From contig CALXIQ010000004.1 of NCBI GenBank assembly GCA_944388405.1, positions 62,001 through 126,000 on the forward strand: a stretch of DNA of 64,000 nt, read 5' to 3'. The stretch is from an uncultured Ruminococcus sp. (lineage in GTDB: Bacteria; Bacillota; Clostridia; Oscillospirales; Ruminococcaceae). Below are positions 1 through 9,342 of the stretch, piece by piece. Made by a program: the position numbers and the translations under genes. Below the pieces are notes generated by a model. The model was not told where the DNA came from. It ran no database searches and saw nothing but the letters and a program-made list of their open reading frames with translations. The first letter of the stretch is position 1, and each line of letters starts with the position of its first letter.

Positions 1-747
1 TCCCAAGGCAGCGACGGATTTTACCACAGCCACCTGAGGTTTCAGGAATTTTTTCTTTATCCTCAGGTCGGCTTTTTTTGAGGTAAGAAATCTTAAAACC
101 CATGCGGCGCTGAAAGCCTGTGAGATAACAGTGGCGATAGCAGCACCCTTAACGTTTAAGCCAAAGACGAAAATAAAAATCGGGTCGAGAATAATATTCA
201 TCACCGCTCCGATAAGCACCGAAAGCATTGCGATATTTGAACGTCCCTGAGCGGTGATAAAGGTGTTTAGTCCTACGGTTATCTGAACAAAAACAGTGCC
301 CAGAAGATAGATGGAAAGATATTCGTCGGCATAGGGGAAGGTGGCGTCGCTTGCGCCGATGAGATACAAAAATGGCTTTTTGATTATAAAAAACACCACC
401 GACAAAACTATCGAAAGGCAAATGAGAACTGTAACGCCGTTTGAAAGTATCTTTTCTGCCTTTTCACGGTCGCCCTTTCCCAATGCAATTGCCGCAAGGG
501 GAGGACCTCCGCCGCCGATGAAACTTGAGAACGCCGAAATTATAACAATTATAGGCATAGTCAGTCCCACACCCGTTAAGGCGGTTGCTCCGATGCCCTC
601 GATGTGACCGATGTAAATTCTGTCCACAATGTTATACAGAACATTTATCACCTGCGCCACAAGGGTTGGTATACCCATTGAAAAAATCAGTCTCCATATA
701 TTCTCCGTACCAAGCTTTCGGTCGGATGCAGTATTGTCTGAATTCAA
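1..747 (-). CDS. MATE family efflux transporter, C-terminus beyond window edge
   Basis: Reverse-strand frame read from a TTG at 747, with an AGAAGG Shine-Dalgarno about 8 nt upstream. There is no in-frame ATG near it, so ATG-based calling misses this gene. The 249 visible codons begin MNSDNTASDRKLG and run into typical MATE segments: an N-terminal helix with VINVLYNIVDRIYIG, a conserved small-residue stretch around FIGGGGPPLAAIALGKG, and repeated hydrophobic helices. MATE proteins export cationic compounds in exchange for Na+ or H+ across the cytoplasmic membrane. About the first half of a usual 440-460-residue protein is present; the rest lies left of position 1. The substrate cannot be told from sequence. 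Confidence 0.9.
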   Translation of the reverse strand, partial: MNSDNTASDRKLGTENIWRLIFSMGIPTLVAQVINVLYNIVDRIYIGHIEGIGATALTGVGLTMPIIVIISAFSSFIGGGGPPLAAIALGKGDREKAEKILSNGVTVLICLSIVLSVVFFIIKKPFLYLIGASDATFPYADEYLSIYLLGTVFVQITVGLNTFITAQGRSNIAMLSVLIGAVMNIILDPIFIFVFGLNVKGAAIATVISQAFSAAWVLRFLTSKKADLRIKKKFLKPQVAVVKSVAALG

Positions 748-862
748 AAAAACACCTTCTCTTACTTCATAGCGCAGCAAAATATATTTCTTTAAAACTG
801 CTGCGGGTTATATTATATCATAAAAAGAGCCGCAAGGCGATTCCTTAAAACGATAAAATGTT

Positions 863-931
863 CTTAAAACAATTTGCGAAGCAAATTCGGAACCGGAGGT
901 TCCGTTAAGTGCAACAGCACTTTGTTTTAAG
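863..931. repeat. Cloverleaf-like cluster of three hairpins closed by a 10-bp stem
   Basis: CTTAAAACAA at 863-872 pairs with its exact reverse complement at 922-931. Inside are three consecutive hairpins: 872-886 (6 bp, GAA loop), 888-904 (7 bp, GGA loop) and 907-922 (6 bp, AACA loop). A further CTTAAAAC copy lies at 844-851. It is non-coding and sits between two divergent promoters. It resembles a short extragenic palindromic element or a processed RNA; I do not recognise a named family. Confidence 0.6.
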
Positions 932-988
932 GTTATTATATCACAAACCGTCGGATTTTTCAACCGCCCCATAAGCCGATGAAAACCC

Positions 989-1017
989 TTGTCAAACGGC
1001 TGAATCCATGGTATAAT
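989..1017 (+). promoter_or_regulatory. Predicted sigma-A promoter for rnhA
   Basis: TTGTCA at 989-994 and TATAAT at 1012-1017 with a 17-bp spacer, 38 bp before the rnhA start. Confidence 0.65.
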
Positions 1018-1054
1018 CAATAACAATCAATGCAGAATAAGAAAGGGTACGGAT

Positions 1055-1495
1055 ATGAAAAAGGTTGAGATTTTTACCGATGGAGCCTGTTCGGGAAACC
1101 CCGGGCCGGGAGGCTACGGCGTGATTCTGAAATACAAAGGCAGCGAAAAGGAACTGAGCGGCGGAGAGAGGGAAACCACCAACAACCGAATGGAGCTTAC
1201 CGCCGTTATAACCGGACTTTCGGCGTTGAAAGAGCCTTGTGAGGTGGAGCTTTACAGCGATTCAAAGTATATTATCGACGCGGTTACAAAAGGCTGGGCT
1301 AAAAAGTGGCAGGCTAACGGCTGGATAAAAGGCGATAAAAAGCCTGCCCTTAATTCCGACTTGTGGGAAAAACTGCTTTTGCTGCTTGAGGTGCACAAGG
1401 TGAATTTCATCTGGGTGAAGGGTCATGCTGGACATCCCGAAAACGAGCGCTGCGACAAGCTGGCGGTGGAGCAGTCCCAGCTGATGAAGCAGTAA
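1055..1495 (+). CDS. rnhA: Ribonuclease HI
   Basis: 146 aa, the usual bacterial RNase HI length. The enzyme cuts the RNA strand of RNA-DNA hybrids, removing primers and R-loops in the cytoplasm. The four metal-binding carboxylates are present: D9 in [13 protein letters not shown]47 in NNRMEL, D69 in YSDS and D134 in ERCDKLA. The catalytic-loop histidine is H124 in [10 protein letters not shown]. The [11 protein letters not shown] basic handle is also intact. ATG at 1055 follows GAAAGGG at a suitable distance. It is monocistronic, with its own promoter and independent of nifS downstream. Confidence 0.97.
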   Translation: MKKVEIFTDGACSGNPGPGGYGVILKYKGSEKELSGGERETTNNRMELTAVITGLSALKEPCEVELYSDSKYIIDAVTKGWAKKWQANGWIKGDKKPALNSDLWEKLLLLLEVHKVNFIWVKGHAGHPENERCDKLAVEQSQLMKQ

Positions 1496-1607
1496 ATCAC
1501 ACCGGATTAATATGATTTATTTTCTGGAAAATTACGATGCTTGATACAATGTCTTTGAACATTTCATACTATTCAGATATGAAAAAGTAAATTTTTCTTT
1601 AAAGCTA

Positions 1608-1636
1608 TTGCAATCCCCACAAACAGGGTATATAAT
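1608..1636 (+). promoter_or_regulatory. Predicted promoter of the nifS-nifU-mnmA operon
   Basis: TTGCAA at 1608-1613, 17-bp spacer, TATAAT at 1631-1636. A start near 1643 leaves too little leader for the upstream GTG at 1652 and supports the TTG at 1682 as the nifS start. Confidence 0.6.
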
Positions 1637-1681
1637 TTCATATAAGCCGGGGTGGAAATCCGGCGGAAAGGACTGATAATC

Positions 1682-2875
1682 TTGGAGAAAAGATTTGTAT
1701 ATGCCGACAATGCGGCGACCACTAAGGTTTCAAAAAGAGCTCTTGAGGCGGCAATGCCGTACTTTACCGAGGAATACGGCAACGCCTCCAGCATATATAC
1801 AATGGGAATGAATGCGGCAAAAGCTATTCTTAAAGCAAGAGAGCAGACTGCAAAAGCTTTGGGTGCAGAGGTTAATGAAATATATTTTACCGCAGGCGGC
1901 TCGGAGTCGGACAACTGGGCAATAAGAGGGTGCGCCGAGCGGGGTGAGCGAAAGGGTAAAAAGCATATTGTGACAACTGCAATAGAGCATCATGCAGTGC
2001 TTCACACCTGCAATTACCTTGAAAAGCGAGGTTTTGAGGTAACCTATCTGCCGGTTGACGAAAACGGACTTGTTACAGCAAAGCAGGTGGAAAAGGCGAT
2101 TCGTGACGACACCTGCCTTGTGACGATAATGTTTGCAAACAACGAGATAGGAACTATCATGCCGATAGCGGAGATAGGCGAGGTGTGCCGTGAAAAGGGC
2201 GTGGTTTTTCATACCGATGCCGTTCAGGCTGTGGGAAATGTGGAGATTGATGTTAAGGAGATGAATATCGATATGCTTTCCCTTTCGGGTCATAAAATCC
2301 ATGCGCTTAAGGGCGTGGGTGCGCTTTATATAAGAAAAGGGCTTGTAATACCAAACCTTATCTACGGCGGCGCACAAGAGAGCAACAAGCGTGCTGGCAC
2401 CGAAAATGTCCCGGCAATAGTTTCTCTGGGGGAGGCGATTACCGAGGCGTGCCATGATATTCCCGCAAAAGTAGAAAAGCTTGAAAAAATGAGGGACAGG
2501 CTGATTGAAGGATTGCTGAAAATCCCCCAGACCCGGCTTAACGGCGACAGAAAAAGCAGACTTGAGGGGAATGTGAACATTTCCTTCAGGGGTGTTGAGG
2601 GAGAAAGCCTGCTGCTTATGCTTGATATGTACGGAATAGCGGCATCCTCCGGCTCAGCTTGCACCAGCGGTTCTCTTGACCCGTCCCATGTGCTGCTTGC
2701 CATAGGGCTTCCTCACGAAACCGCCCACGGCTCGCTGCGGCTGACCATAAACGAAGAAACTACTAATGAGGATATAGATTACATTCTTGAAACGGTGCCC
2801 AAAGCGGTAAAACGTCTGAGGGATATGTCCCCGCTGTGGGAGAGAATTTGCAAAACCGAAAATGTTGAGGCTTAA
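1682..2875 (+). CDS. nifS: Cysteine desulfurase, NifS/IscS type
   Basis: 397 aa from TTG at 1682, preceded by AAAGGA with 9-nt spacing; a GTG at 1652 is possible but lacks a good ribosome site. This PLP enzyme takes sulfur from cysteine and passes it to a scaffold or thiolase. Visible motifs are YADNAATT at the N-terminus, the HHAVLH PLP-stacking region (about 103-108), K205 in [10 protein letters not shown] (Schiff base) and C327 in SGSACTSG (persulfide loop). It is first in an operon with nifU and mnmA, 17 nt before nifU. This suggests it supplies sulfur for both Fe-S assembly and tRNA 2-thiolation. No iscR-type regulator is next to it. Confidence 0.96.
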   Translation: MEKRFVYADNAATTKVSKRALEAAMPYFTEEYGNASSIYTMGMNAAKAILKAREQTAKALGAEVNEIYFTAGGSESDNWAIRGCAERGERKGKKHIVTTAIEHHAVLHTCNYLEKRGFEVTYLPVDENGLVTAKQVEKAIRDDTCLVTIMFANNEIGTIMPIAEIGEVCREKGVVFHTDAVQAVGNVEIDVKEMNIDMLSLSGHKIHALKGVGALYIRKGLVIPNLIYGGAQESNKRAGTENVPAIVSLGEAITEACHDIPAKVEKLEKMRDRLIEGLLKIPQTRLNGDRKSRLEGNVNISFRGVEGESLLLMLDMYGIAASSGSACTSGSLDPSHVLLAIGLPHETAHGSLRLTINEETTNEDIDYILETVPKAVKRLRDMSPLWERICKTENVEA

Positions 2876-2892
2876 AGAAAGGAAAGAGAAAA

Positions 2893-3324
2893 ATGATATA
2901 CAGCGAAAAGGTAATGGATCACTTTGCTAACCCAAGAAATATGGGCGAGCTTGAAAACGCCGACGGAATAGGCGAGGTTGGCAACGCAAAGTGCGGAGAT
3001 ATAATGAAAATGTACATCAAGGTGGACGGAGACGTTATTTCAGACGTTAAATTTAAAACCTTCGGCTGCGGCGCAGCAGTGGCGACTTCATCTATCGCAA
3101 CGGAAATGATAAAGGGAAAAACCATCGACGAAGCACTTAAGCTTACAAACAAAGCGGTGGTTGAAGCGCTGGACGGACTTCCTCCCGCAAAGATTCACTG
3201 CTCGGTGCTGGCGGAGCAGGCAATGAAAGCGGCTATTGCCGATTACTATCAGAGAAACGGCGTAAACCCTGAAACAATAGTGGGCTGCGTAAATTGTGAG
3301 GATTGTCACGGCTGCCATGACTGA
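2893..3324 (+). CDS. nifU: Fe-S cluster assembly scaffold NifU/IscU-like
   Basis: 143 aa. NifU N-domain scaffold that assembles [2Fe-2S] clusters from sulfur delivered by the adjacent NifS. The three cluster-ligand cysteines are C34 (AKCGD), C59 (FGCGAA) and C103 (IHCSVLAEQA). The protein ends in a Cys-rich tail with C132, C135, C138 and C141 (CVNCEDCHGC), a short extension found in clostridial members and absent from classic IscU. AAAGGAAAG lies upstream of the ATG. It sits between nifS and mnmA with short gaps, so it is almost certainly co-transcribed. Confidence 0.94.
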   Translation: MIYSEKVMDHFANPRNMGELENADGIGEVGNAKCGDIMKMYIKVDGDVISDVKFKTFGCGAAVATSSIATEMIKGKTIDEALKLTNKAVVEALDGLPPAKIHCSVLAEQAMKAAIADYYQRNGVNPETIVGCVNCEDCHGCHD

Positions 3325-3338
3325 GGGGAGAATTTAAA

Positions 3339-4391
3339 GTGACAAATAATATGGACAAAAAAGTGCTTGTGGCAATGAGCGGCGGCGTCGACAGCTCGGC
3401 TGCGGTAAAGCTGCTGTCAGACAGCGGCTACAGCTGCGCCGGGGCTATAATGAAGCTGGTTTCCTCTGAAGAAAGCGACGCCGTAAGGGACGCAAGATCG
3501 GCGGCTAATAAGCTGGGGATAAATTTTTACGCGTTTGATTTTTCCGCTGAGTTTAAGGAAAAAGTAATGGACAGCTTTGTGAACACCTACCTCAGCGGCG
3601 GAACGCCCAATCCCTGTATAGAGTGCAACAAGCATCTTAAATTCGGCAGATTTCTTGACAAGGCGAGAGAGCTGGGGTATCAATACATTGCCACCGGGCA
3701 TTACGTTACAAAGGAATACAATGACAAAACCGGCAGATGGTTGCTTAAAAGGGCGGCGGACAGGGGGAAGGATCAAAGCTATGTGCTCTATTCTCTCACA
3801 CAGGACCAGCTTGCCCATACGATTTTTCCTGCCGGAGAAAAAAGCAAGGATGAGATAAGGAGCATTGTAGCCGCAGGGGGGCTTGCCGACCCTTCTAAGC
3901 CGGAAAGTCAGGATATCTGCTTTATTCCCGACGGCAGGTATGCGGATTTTATAATCAGCCGCTGCGGAGAGCAGCAAAAGGGGGAAATCCGCCTGACTGA
4001 CGGCACATATCTGGGAGAGCACAAGGGGCTTATCAATTATACCATAGGACAGCGCAAAGGAATCGGTATTTCCTACAGCGAGCCTCTTTTTGTGATAGAA
4101 AAAAACACAGCCGAAAATACTTTAATTCTGGGGACTAAGGACAAGCTGGAGTGCAAATCCCTTATAGCGGAGGATGTAAATTATATTCCTTTCGATTCTC
4201 CCCACAAGCCTTTTGACTGCACCGCTCAGACAAGGTATCACCAAAGAGAAGCAGAATGTACAGTGTATCCCCTTGAAAACCGCCGTGCACGGGTGGAGTT
4301 TCATTCTCCTCATACTGCCGTTTCAAAGGGACAGGCAGTAGTTTTCTACGATGGCGATTATGTGATAGGCGGGGGAACTATCCTTGGCTGA
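3339..4391 (+). CDS. mnmA: tRNA-specific 2-thiouridylase MnmA
   Basis: 350 aa from GTG at 3339, preceded by GAGGGG; ATG at 3351 is an alternative. It adds sulfur to U34 of Lys, Glu and Gln tRNAs, using ATP and a persulfide from a cysteine desulfurase. Visible parts are the PP-loop SGGVDSSAAVKLL, the catalytic-cysteine region NPCIECNKHLKFG with its partner in SQDICFIPDG, and the K-D-Q-S-Y tRNA/ATP contact motif. The C-terminal beta-barrel is complete. Co-location with nifS fits the Bacillus arrangement in which a dedicated desulfurase feeds MnmA. Confidence 0.95.
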   Translation: MTNNMDKKVLVAMSGGVDSSAAVKLLSDSGYSCAGAIMKLVSSEESDAVRDARSAANKLGINFYAFDFSAEFKEKVMDSFVNTYLSGGTPNPCIECNKHLKFGRFLDKARELGYQYIATGHYVTKEYNDKTGRWLLKRAADRGKDQSYVLYSLTQDQLAHTIFPAGEKSKDEIRSIVAAGGLADPSKPESQDICFIPDGRYADFIISRCGEQQKGEIRLTDGTYLGEHKGLINYTIGQRKGIGISYSEPLFVIEKNTAENTLILGTKDKLECKSLIAEDVNYIPFDSPHKPFDCTAQTRYHQREAECTVYPLENRRARVEFHSPHTAVSKGQAVVFYDGDYVIGGGTILG

Positions 4392-4432
4392 TCTTACCGC
4401 CGTTTTTTGGTATCGGACTGATAAAAAATAAA

Positions 4433-4475
4433 AGCCGTTTGACGGACAATTTACACTCCGTCAGACGGCTTTTTT
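4433..4475 (+). terminator. Intrinsic terminator after mnmA
   Basis: AAGCCGTTTGACGGA pairs with TCCGTCAGACGGCTT across a 10-nt loop and is followed by a T run. A-rich sequence on the other side means it may also end the convergent gene at 4518-5060. Confidence 0.85.
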
Positions 4476-4517
4476 ATTAAGCAATATTTGCGTACCGCTA
4501 AAGAACGCTGTTTCATG

Positions 4518-5060
4518 TTATTTGCGGTACACAGCGACAATTTCGCCAATGTAGGCAGTGTGATAATCCTTGCCCGGGTACCACTGTTCATCGCAGGATT
4601 TGTCAATAAAGCATTCCGGCTTCATTTCCTGAGCGTAAAGCTTTTTGCAAACAATTATAGTTTTAGCCTGCTCAAAGGCGGTGGTATTATCGGCAAATAC
4701 CGGAACAAGACCCGTCTCGGCAGCTTTATCTTTGTCGCGGCCGCTGTATTTTCCGCAGAAGGAAAGGGCAGGGCGGAATTCTTCCTCAAAAAAGCTAAGA
4801 GTAAAGTACTCTGATTTGTCGATAAATTCTTTGGTGTACCGCTGAGGTCTTATGGTGGCAACGGCAACGTTCTTGCCCCACATAACTCCCATAAAGCCCC
4901 ATGAGGCGGTCATGGTGTTCCAGCCGGTTTCATCTCCGGCGGTGACAAGCATCCAATCCTTGCCTATCATTTTAAAGGGGTTTATATCGCCTGATTTGTC
5001 AAGTTCGCTGGGGGATATTTTGGCGTACCCCAGCATGTCAAAGGTTTTTTCAGTATTCAT
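4518..5060 (-). CDS. Flavin reductase-like FMN-binding split-barrel protein
   Basis: 180 aa, similar in length and pattern to clostridial flavin reductase family proteins. An N-terminal segment is followed by a split barrel containing WMLVTAGDETGWNTMTASWGFMG, shown here only in part: key elements are the T-A-G-D turn, the N-T-M-T-A-S-W phosphate/FMN-contact segment and a later R-P-Q-R-Y. Family members bind FMN and often reduce it with NAD(P)H; the partner is unknown here. ATG at 5060 follows GAAAGGA. It is a single-gene unit with its own promoter. Confidence 0.85.
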   Translation of the reverse strand: MNTEKTFDMLGYAKISPSELDKSGDINPFKMIGKDWMLVTAGDETGWNTMTASWGFMGVMWGKNVAVATIRPQRYTKEFIDKSEYFTLSFFEEEFRPALSFCGKYSGRDKDKAAETGLVPVFADNTTAFEQAKTIIVCKKLYAQEMKPECFIDKSCDEQWYPGKDYHTAYIGEIVAVYRK

Positions 5061-5097
5061 TGTATGCGCGTCCTTTCACTAAATTATTCACATGTTA

Positions 5098-5126
5098 ATT
5101 ATACCACCTATCAAGCAAAATTGCAA
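5098..5126 (-). promoter_or_regulatory. Predicted promoter of the flavin reductase-like gene
   Basis: On the reverse strand TTGCAA (5126-5121), 17-bp spacer, TATAAT (5103-5098), close upstream of the start at 5060. Confidence 0.6.
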
Positions 5127-5170
5127 CGTGGTATATTTTTAATTTTAGGTGTAAAATTATCGCTTCTCAC

Positions 5171-5199
5171 TTGATTTTGCGACAGGTGTATGATATAAT
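5171..5199 (+). promoter_or_regulatory. Distal predicted promoter upstream of argG
   Basis: TTGATT at 5171-5176, 17-bp spacer, TATAAT at 5194-5199. It lies about 275 bp before argG and directly before a terminator-like hairpin. Confidence 0.55.
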
Positions 5200-5207
5200 T
5201 TCTATGT

Positions 5208-5258
5208 AAAGCCTTGCACTTTTGACGTAACAATTATACGCAGTGCAAAAGGCTTTTA
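5208..5258 (+). terminator. Terminator- or attenuator-like hairpin in the argG leader
   Basis: AAAGCCTTGCACT pairs with AGTGCAAAAGGCTTT (2-nt bulge) across a loop of about 20 nt, followed by a short T-rich stretch. It begins about 10 nt after the distal promoter, so transcripts from that promoter would meet it at once. Confidence 0.45.
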
Positions 5259-5272
5259 TAACTCAAGATAAA

Positions 5273-5331
5273 TTATGCGCATAAAATCTGATGAATGCAT
5301 ATTATACAGTATAAATCTCTAAAATATGCAT
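5273..5331 (+). promoter_or_regulatory. Palindromic operator-like region upstream of argG
   Basis: Contains TTATGCGCATAA (5273-5284), a perfect 9-bp inverted repeat ATGCATATT/AATATGCAT (5295-5303 and 5323-5331) and, inside it, TTATACAGTATAA (5302-5314). TGAAT....ATT at 5292-5303 partly matches the known ARG-box pattern TGAATwwwwATTCA, so an ArgR/AhrC site is plausible. No argR gene lies in the window. Confidence 0.4.
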
Positions 5332-5380
5332 TTAAAGTGCTGAAAATATGTATAAAAATAAAACTTTTGAGCAAAACCTC

Positions 5381-5408
5381 TTGACAACGGGGCGCAATGG
5401 TGTATAAT
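5381..5408 (+). promoter_or_regulatory. Proximal predicted promoter of the arginine cluster
   Basis: Consensus TTGACA (5381-5386) and TATAAT (5403-5408) with a 16-bp spacer, about 60 bp before the argG ribosome site. Confidence 0.7.
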
Positions 5409-5474
5409 GGTGAGTGTAATACATATGGTTGCATGAACTGTTAGTATAAAAATATTATAACGGAGGAATTTATA

Positions 5475-6707
5475 ATGGCAAAGGAAATCAAAAAAGTTGT
5501 TCTGGCATATTCGGGCGGTCTTGACACTTCAATCATTATTCCATGGCTTAAGGAAAACTATAATAATTGCGAGGTTATCGCCGTTTCCGGAGACGTAGGA
5601 CAGGGAACCGAGCTTGACGGACTTGAAGAAAAGGCTATAAAAACAGGCGCTTCAAAGCTTTATATTGAGGATTTGAAGAAAGAGTTTATTGAGGATTATG
5701 TATTCCCAACGGTGCAGGCGGGAGCTGTTTATGAAAACAGATATCTGCTGGGAACATCCTTTGCACGTCCGATTATCGCAAAGAGAATTGCAGAGATTGC
5801 TATAAAGGAAGGCGCTGACGCAATCTGCCACGGTTGCACCGGAAAGGGCAACGACCAGGTAAGATTTGAGCTGGCTATCAAGGCGTTTGCACCAGATATG
5901 GAAATTATCGCTCCATGGAGAATCTGGGATCTCAAGTCAAGAGAGCAGGAGATTGAGTATGCAGAGGCGCATAACATTCCTCTTAAAATAAACAGAGAAA
6001 CCAACTATTCAAAGGATAAAAATCTGTGGCACCTTTCACACGAGGGTCTGGATCTTGAGGATCCGGCAAACGAGCCTCAGTATGAAAAGCCGGGCTTCCT
6101 TGAAATGGGCGTATCGCCTATCGACGCTCCCGATAAGCCTACATATGTGACAATTCACTTTGAAAAGGGCGTTCCTACCGCCGTTGACGACGTTGAAATG
6201 AACGGCGTTGATCTGGTTGCAAAGCTTAACGAACTGGGCGGAGCAAACGGAATCGGAATTGCCGATCTGGTTGAGAACCGTCTTGTGGGAATGAAGTCAA
6301 GAGGTGTTTATGAAACTCCCGGCGGAACGATTCTTTATCACGCTCACGATGTTCTTGAAACTATTACACTTGATAAGGAAACTGCAAGAGTTAAGCAGTA
6401 TTTAAGCATTAAGTTTGCCGATATTGTGTACAACGGTCAGTGGTTTACTCCTCTCAGAGAGGCTATGAGCGCATTTGTTACCGAAACTCAGAAAACCGTT
6501 ACCGGCGACGTAAGACTTAAGCTTTACAAGGGCAACATCATCAATGCAGGCGTTACATCTCCGTACACCCTTTATGATGAAGAGGTTGCAACCTTTGATG
6601 AGGACAATGTTTACAATCAGGCTGATTCTGCCGGATTTATTAATCTGTTCGGTCTGCCCATCAAGGTTCGCGCTAAGCTTGAGCAGAAGAGACGTTCAAA
6701 AGAATAA
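5475..6707 (+). CDS. argG: Argininosuccinate synthase
   Basis: 410 aa, full length. It joins citrulline and aspartate with ATP, the seventh step of arginine synthesis, in the cytoplasm. The N-terminal ATP-pyrophosphatase motif AYSGGLDTS is at residues 10-18, and the conserved [13 protein letters not shown] segment is intact. ATG at 5475 follows CGGAGGAA. It heads the arginine gene cluster, which continues with argH, argC, argJ, argB, argD and argF on the same strand. Confidence 0.98.
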   Translation: MAKEIKKVVLAYSGGLDTSIIIPWLKENYNNCEVIAVSGDVGQGTELDGLEEKAIKTGASKLYIEDLKKEFIEDYVFPTVQAGAVYENRYLLGTSFARPIIAKRIAEIAIKEGADAICHGCTGKGNDQVRFELAIKAFAPDMEIIAPWRIWDLKSREQEIEYAEAHNIPLKINRETNYSKDKNLWHLSHEGLDLEDPANEPQYEKPGFLEMGVSPIDAPDKPTYVTIHFEKGVPTAVDDVEMNGVDLVAKLNELGGANGIGIADLVENRLVGMKSRGVYETPGGTILYHAHDVLETITLDKETARVKQYLSIKFADIVYNGQWFTPLREAMSAFVTETQKTVTGDVRLKLYKGNIINAGVTSPYTLYDEEVATFDEDNVYNQADSAGFINLFGLPIKVRAKLEQKRRSKE

Positions 6708-6714
6708 TAAATTT

Positions 6715-6830
6715 TACAAGTTTTCAGAGAGGGTCTGAAAGGCGGCGGGAATTTTAAACCTCGCTGTGGGGCGTCCCTCAGAGGGAGAGTAAAACCCGGT
6801 GGGACGTTCACTTGAATTAAGGGAGAGAAG
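6715..6830 (+). other. Hairpin-rich spacer between argG and a membrane protein gene
   Basis: Contains TTTCAGAgagggTCTGAAA (6722-6740) and an outer CGTCCC/GGGACG pair (about 6772-6806) enclosing CCCTCagaGGG. There is no clear T run, so this looks more like a processing or stability structure than a terminator. Confidence 0.4.
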
Positions 6831-6833
6831 AAT

Positions 6834-7367
6834 ATGCTGAAAAATCCGGTAGTAGCCATAGTGTTCAGGGTTGTTGTGTTGTTGACGGCGGTTTTTGCGG
6901 TTATCTGCCTTGTCAGCGTAATCTCGCTGGGCGTTACCGAAACGGGCAACGACGAGGCAATGTACGAAGCGTTAAGCCTGGCGTCAGATGTTTATGTTTT
7001 TATGACGGTGGGAGTTGTGGCGTCGCTGGTGTTAAGCGTTTTGTCCCAGTCGTTTTGCAGTAAGGTAAGTCTTGTGGCGAGAACCTTCTTTATTCTGGTG
7101 TGTACAGTTATGGCTTTGGTGGCGTTCAAGGCAAATTCTATTGTTGCAATGGCGTGCGATATTATTAATGAGTATGATTCTCTTGATTTCGTAACGGCGG
7201 AGGATCTTAACATCACTGCCGAGGAATTTGACGCAATAAGTAATTTTTCCGACAATCAGGCTATGATTTATATGATTGCGATTATGGTTATCTCAGTGGT
7301 ATTCGTAGTGCTGGGAATAACGTCAATTCACTATCTTGTTAAAAAGAAGAATAAGGTTCAGGCGTAA
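6834..7367 (+). CDS. Small hypothetical membrane protein in the arginine cluster
   Basis: 177 aa, no family recognised. About four hydrophobic segments are visible: residues 6-32 ([19 protein letters not shown]), 52-70, 80-102 and 139-162. An acidic loop (around 108-135, with [12 protein letters not shown]) lies between the third and fourth. The C-terminus is basic (KKKNKVQA). GGGAGAGAAG lies before the ATG. Its position between argG and argH suggests co-transcription, but nothing in the sequence links it to arginine metabolism or transport. Confidence 0.7.
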   Translation: MLKNPVVAIVFRVVVLLTAVFAVICLVSVISLGVTETGNDEAMYEALSLASDVYVFMTVGVVASLVLSVLSQSFCSKVSLVARTFFILVCTVMALVAFKANSIVAMACDIINEYDSLDFVTAEDLNITAEEFDAISNFSDNQAMIYMIAIMVISVVFVVLGITSIHYLVKKKNKVQA

Positions 7368-7400
7368 CAATAGTTTTAGGATTTTGTTGCGCAGTATGCT

Positions 7401-7426
7401 TAAACCACCACTCAAGTGGTGGTTTA
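7401..7426. repeat. Perfect palindrome upstream of argH
   Basis: A 26-bp palindrome: TAAACCACCACT (7401-7412) and its exact complement (7415-7426). There is no T run, so it is not a canonical terminator. It may modulate argH translation or act as an mRNA boundary. Confidence 0.6.
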
Positions 7427-7483
7427 ATGCTTATTGCGAATATAGGCTGTGTGAAAAAGTATAATAAAAGGCAGGTTGAAAAT

Positions 7484-8869
7484 ATGTCAGTTAAAATGTG
7501 GGCAGGAAGATTTACAAAGGAAATTGATGAAAGGGTAAACGACTTTAATTCGTCCATTTCCTTTGACGCAAGAATGTATAAGCAGGACATTGAAGGCTCT
7601 ATCGCTCATGCCACAATGCTGGGCGAGTGCGGAATAATTCCTATGGAGGAAAGCCGCAAAATCATAGAGGGTTTAAAAGGAATTCTTGCGGACATACAAT
7701 CGGGAAAGCTTGAATTTGACCCCACTGCGGAGGATATTCATATGTTTAACGAGGCGGAGCTGACCTCAAGAATCGGCGACGCAGGAAAAAGACTTCACAC
7801 CGCCCGTTCAAGAAACGATCAGGTGGCTCTCGATCTGAGAATGTATCTGAAGGTTGAGATAAAGGAAATTGAAAAGCTGGTAAAAGAGCTTATTGAAACC
7901 CTTACCGCACTTGCCGAAAAGAATCTTACTACGGTAATGCCGGGCTACACTCACCTGCAGAGGGCTCAGCCTATAACATTTGCTCACCATCTTATGGCGT
8001 ACGCTCAGATGCTGCTGAGGGACTTGGGCAGGCTTGAGGATACCTATAAGAGAACCAATATAATGCCCCTTGGAAGCGGAGCGTTGGCATCAACTACCTA
8101 TCCTATCAACAGGCAGAGGGTTTGCGATTTACTGGGCTTTGATGAGATAACCCAAAATTCGCTGGACGGCGTTTCTGACAGGGATTTCTGCATAGAGCTG
8201 GCGTCTGCAATCTCAATTCTTATGATGCATCTTTCAAGGTTTTCCGAAGAAATTATTATGTGGTGTTCCTGGGAGTTTAAATTTATCGAGCTGGACGATG
8301 CCTATGCTACCGGCTCGTCTATTATGCCGCAGAAGAAAAACCCCGACATAACCGAGCTTATAAGAGGCAAGACCGGCAGAGTGTACGGCGACCTGACCAC
8401 CCTGCTTACAATGATGAAGGGACTTCCTCTCGCTTACAACAAGGATATGCAGGAGGATAAAGAGGCTATTTTTGACGCAATTGATACCGTCAAGCTTTGT
8501 CTTTCCACCTTTATTCCAATGATTGAAACTATGAAGGTGCTGCCTGAAAATATGAGAAACGCAGCGGCAAAAGGCTTTATAAACGCCACCGACTGCGCCG
8601 ATTATCTGGTTAAAAAAGGCCTACCCTTCAGAGACGCATATAAGATAACCGGCACCCTGGTTCACACCTGCATTGAAAAGGGTCTTACCCTTGAAACTCT
8701 GCCCCTTGAGGAATACAAGGCGCTGTGCGACACCTTTGAGGAGGACGTTTACGACGCCATCAGCCTTGAAACCTGCGTAATGCAGAGAAAGGCGGCAGGC
8801 GGACCTGCTCCAGAATCGGTAAAGGCGCAGATAGAATATGTAAAGGCAAAGCTTAATGAACAGGCTTAG
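7484..8869 (+). CDS. argH: Argininosuccinate lyase
   Basis: 461 aa from ATG at 7484, with AAAGGCAGG upstream; a longer frame from 7427 lacks a ribosome site. It splits argininosuccinate to arginine and fumarate. Fumarase/aspartase superfamily marks are present: the N-terminal MWAGRF, the TARSRNDQ segment, the HLQRAQP active-site region with its histidine, and the signature [12 protein letters not shown]. It overlaps the next small gene by 14 nt. Confidence 0.97.
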   Translation: MSVKMWAGRFTKEIDERVNDFNSSISFDARMYKQDIEGSIAHATMLGECGIIPMEESRKIIEGLKGILADIQSGKLEFDPTAEDIHMFNEAELTSRIGDAGKRLHTARSRNDQVALDLRMYLKVEIKEIEKLVKELIETLTALAEKNLTTVMPGYTHLQRAQPITFAHHLMAYAQMLLRDLGRLEDTYKRTNIMPLGSGALASTTYPINRQRVCDLLGFDEITQNSLDGVSDRDFCIELASAISILMMHLSRFSEEIIMWCSWEFKFIELDDAYATGSSIMPQKKNPDITELIRGKTGRVYGDLTTLLTMMKGLPLAYNKDMQEDKEAIFDAIDTVKLCLSTFIPMIETMKVLPENMRNAAAKGFINATDCADYLVKKGLPFRDAYKITGTLVHTCIEKGLTLETLPLEEYKALCDTFEEDVYDAISLETCVMQRKAAGGPAPESVKAQIEYVKAKLNEQA

Positions 8870-9284
8870 GTCTTTGTTTGAAAATGATGTTCCGTCGGCT
8901 GCGGCGTATCTTATCTTATGGACAGGTATTTCCCTGGGAATTTTCTACGGTACAACAGAAATGACAACGTCGCTTATGCCTTTTATAATCGGGTTTTTGT
9001 TTGTTTATCCTATCTTTACTTTTTGCGCAGCATTCAGGTATACCAAGTACCACGGATTTAAGTGGTATTTTTATCTGGCAGCCACGGCGATAACGGTGGC
9101 GGAGTATTTTTTGCTGGGCTTTAACATGGTAGAGCCTGATTATATTGTTATGACAGCGGTTGCAATGTTTTTCGGCGGTGGACTTGGCAAACAGTTCGGC
9201 GTTGCGATTTCAAAGCCGAAGAGCAAAAAGCGGTCTAAGAAAGAAAAGGCAGAAAGGGAATACAAGAACATTCTTGACGAGTAA
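8856..9284 (+). CDS. Small hypothetical membrane protein overlapping argH
   Basis: 142 aa, no family recognised. Three or four hydrophobic segments fill residues 15-110, followed by a soluble tail rich in Lys, Glu and Arg ([18 protein letters not shown]). The ATG at 8856 lies inside the last codons of argH in another frame, which implies translational coupling. Together with the 177-aa protein at 6834 it makes two unrelated-looking small membrane proteins embedded in the arginine cluster. Function unknown. Confidence 0.7.
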   Translation: MNRLRSLFENDVPSAAAYLILWTGISLGIFYGTTEMTTSLMPFIIGFLFVYPIFTFCAAFRYTKYHGFKWYFYLAATAITVAEYFLLGFNMVEPDYIVMTAVAMFFGGGLGKQFGVAISKPKSKKRSKKEKAEREYKNILDE

Positions 9285-9342
9285 GGCACGCAACAGGCTG
9301 ACAGAGCCTTGATAAATTCATATGCTAAAGGACTTGGTAAAT

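Noticed and set aside
1-747. Frameshifted or broken MATE gene
   Set aside because: The frame is continuous from TTG 747 to position 1; it merely lacks an ATG and is cut by the window edge.
863-931. tRNA gene in the cloverleaf-like fold
   Set aside because: No T-loop TTCGA, D-loop or CCA features; hairpin loops are 3-4 nt.
1730-2455. 241-residue frame antisense to nifS
   Set aside because: Entirely inside a well-conserved gene on the other strand, with an atypical product. Shadow frame.
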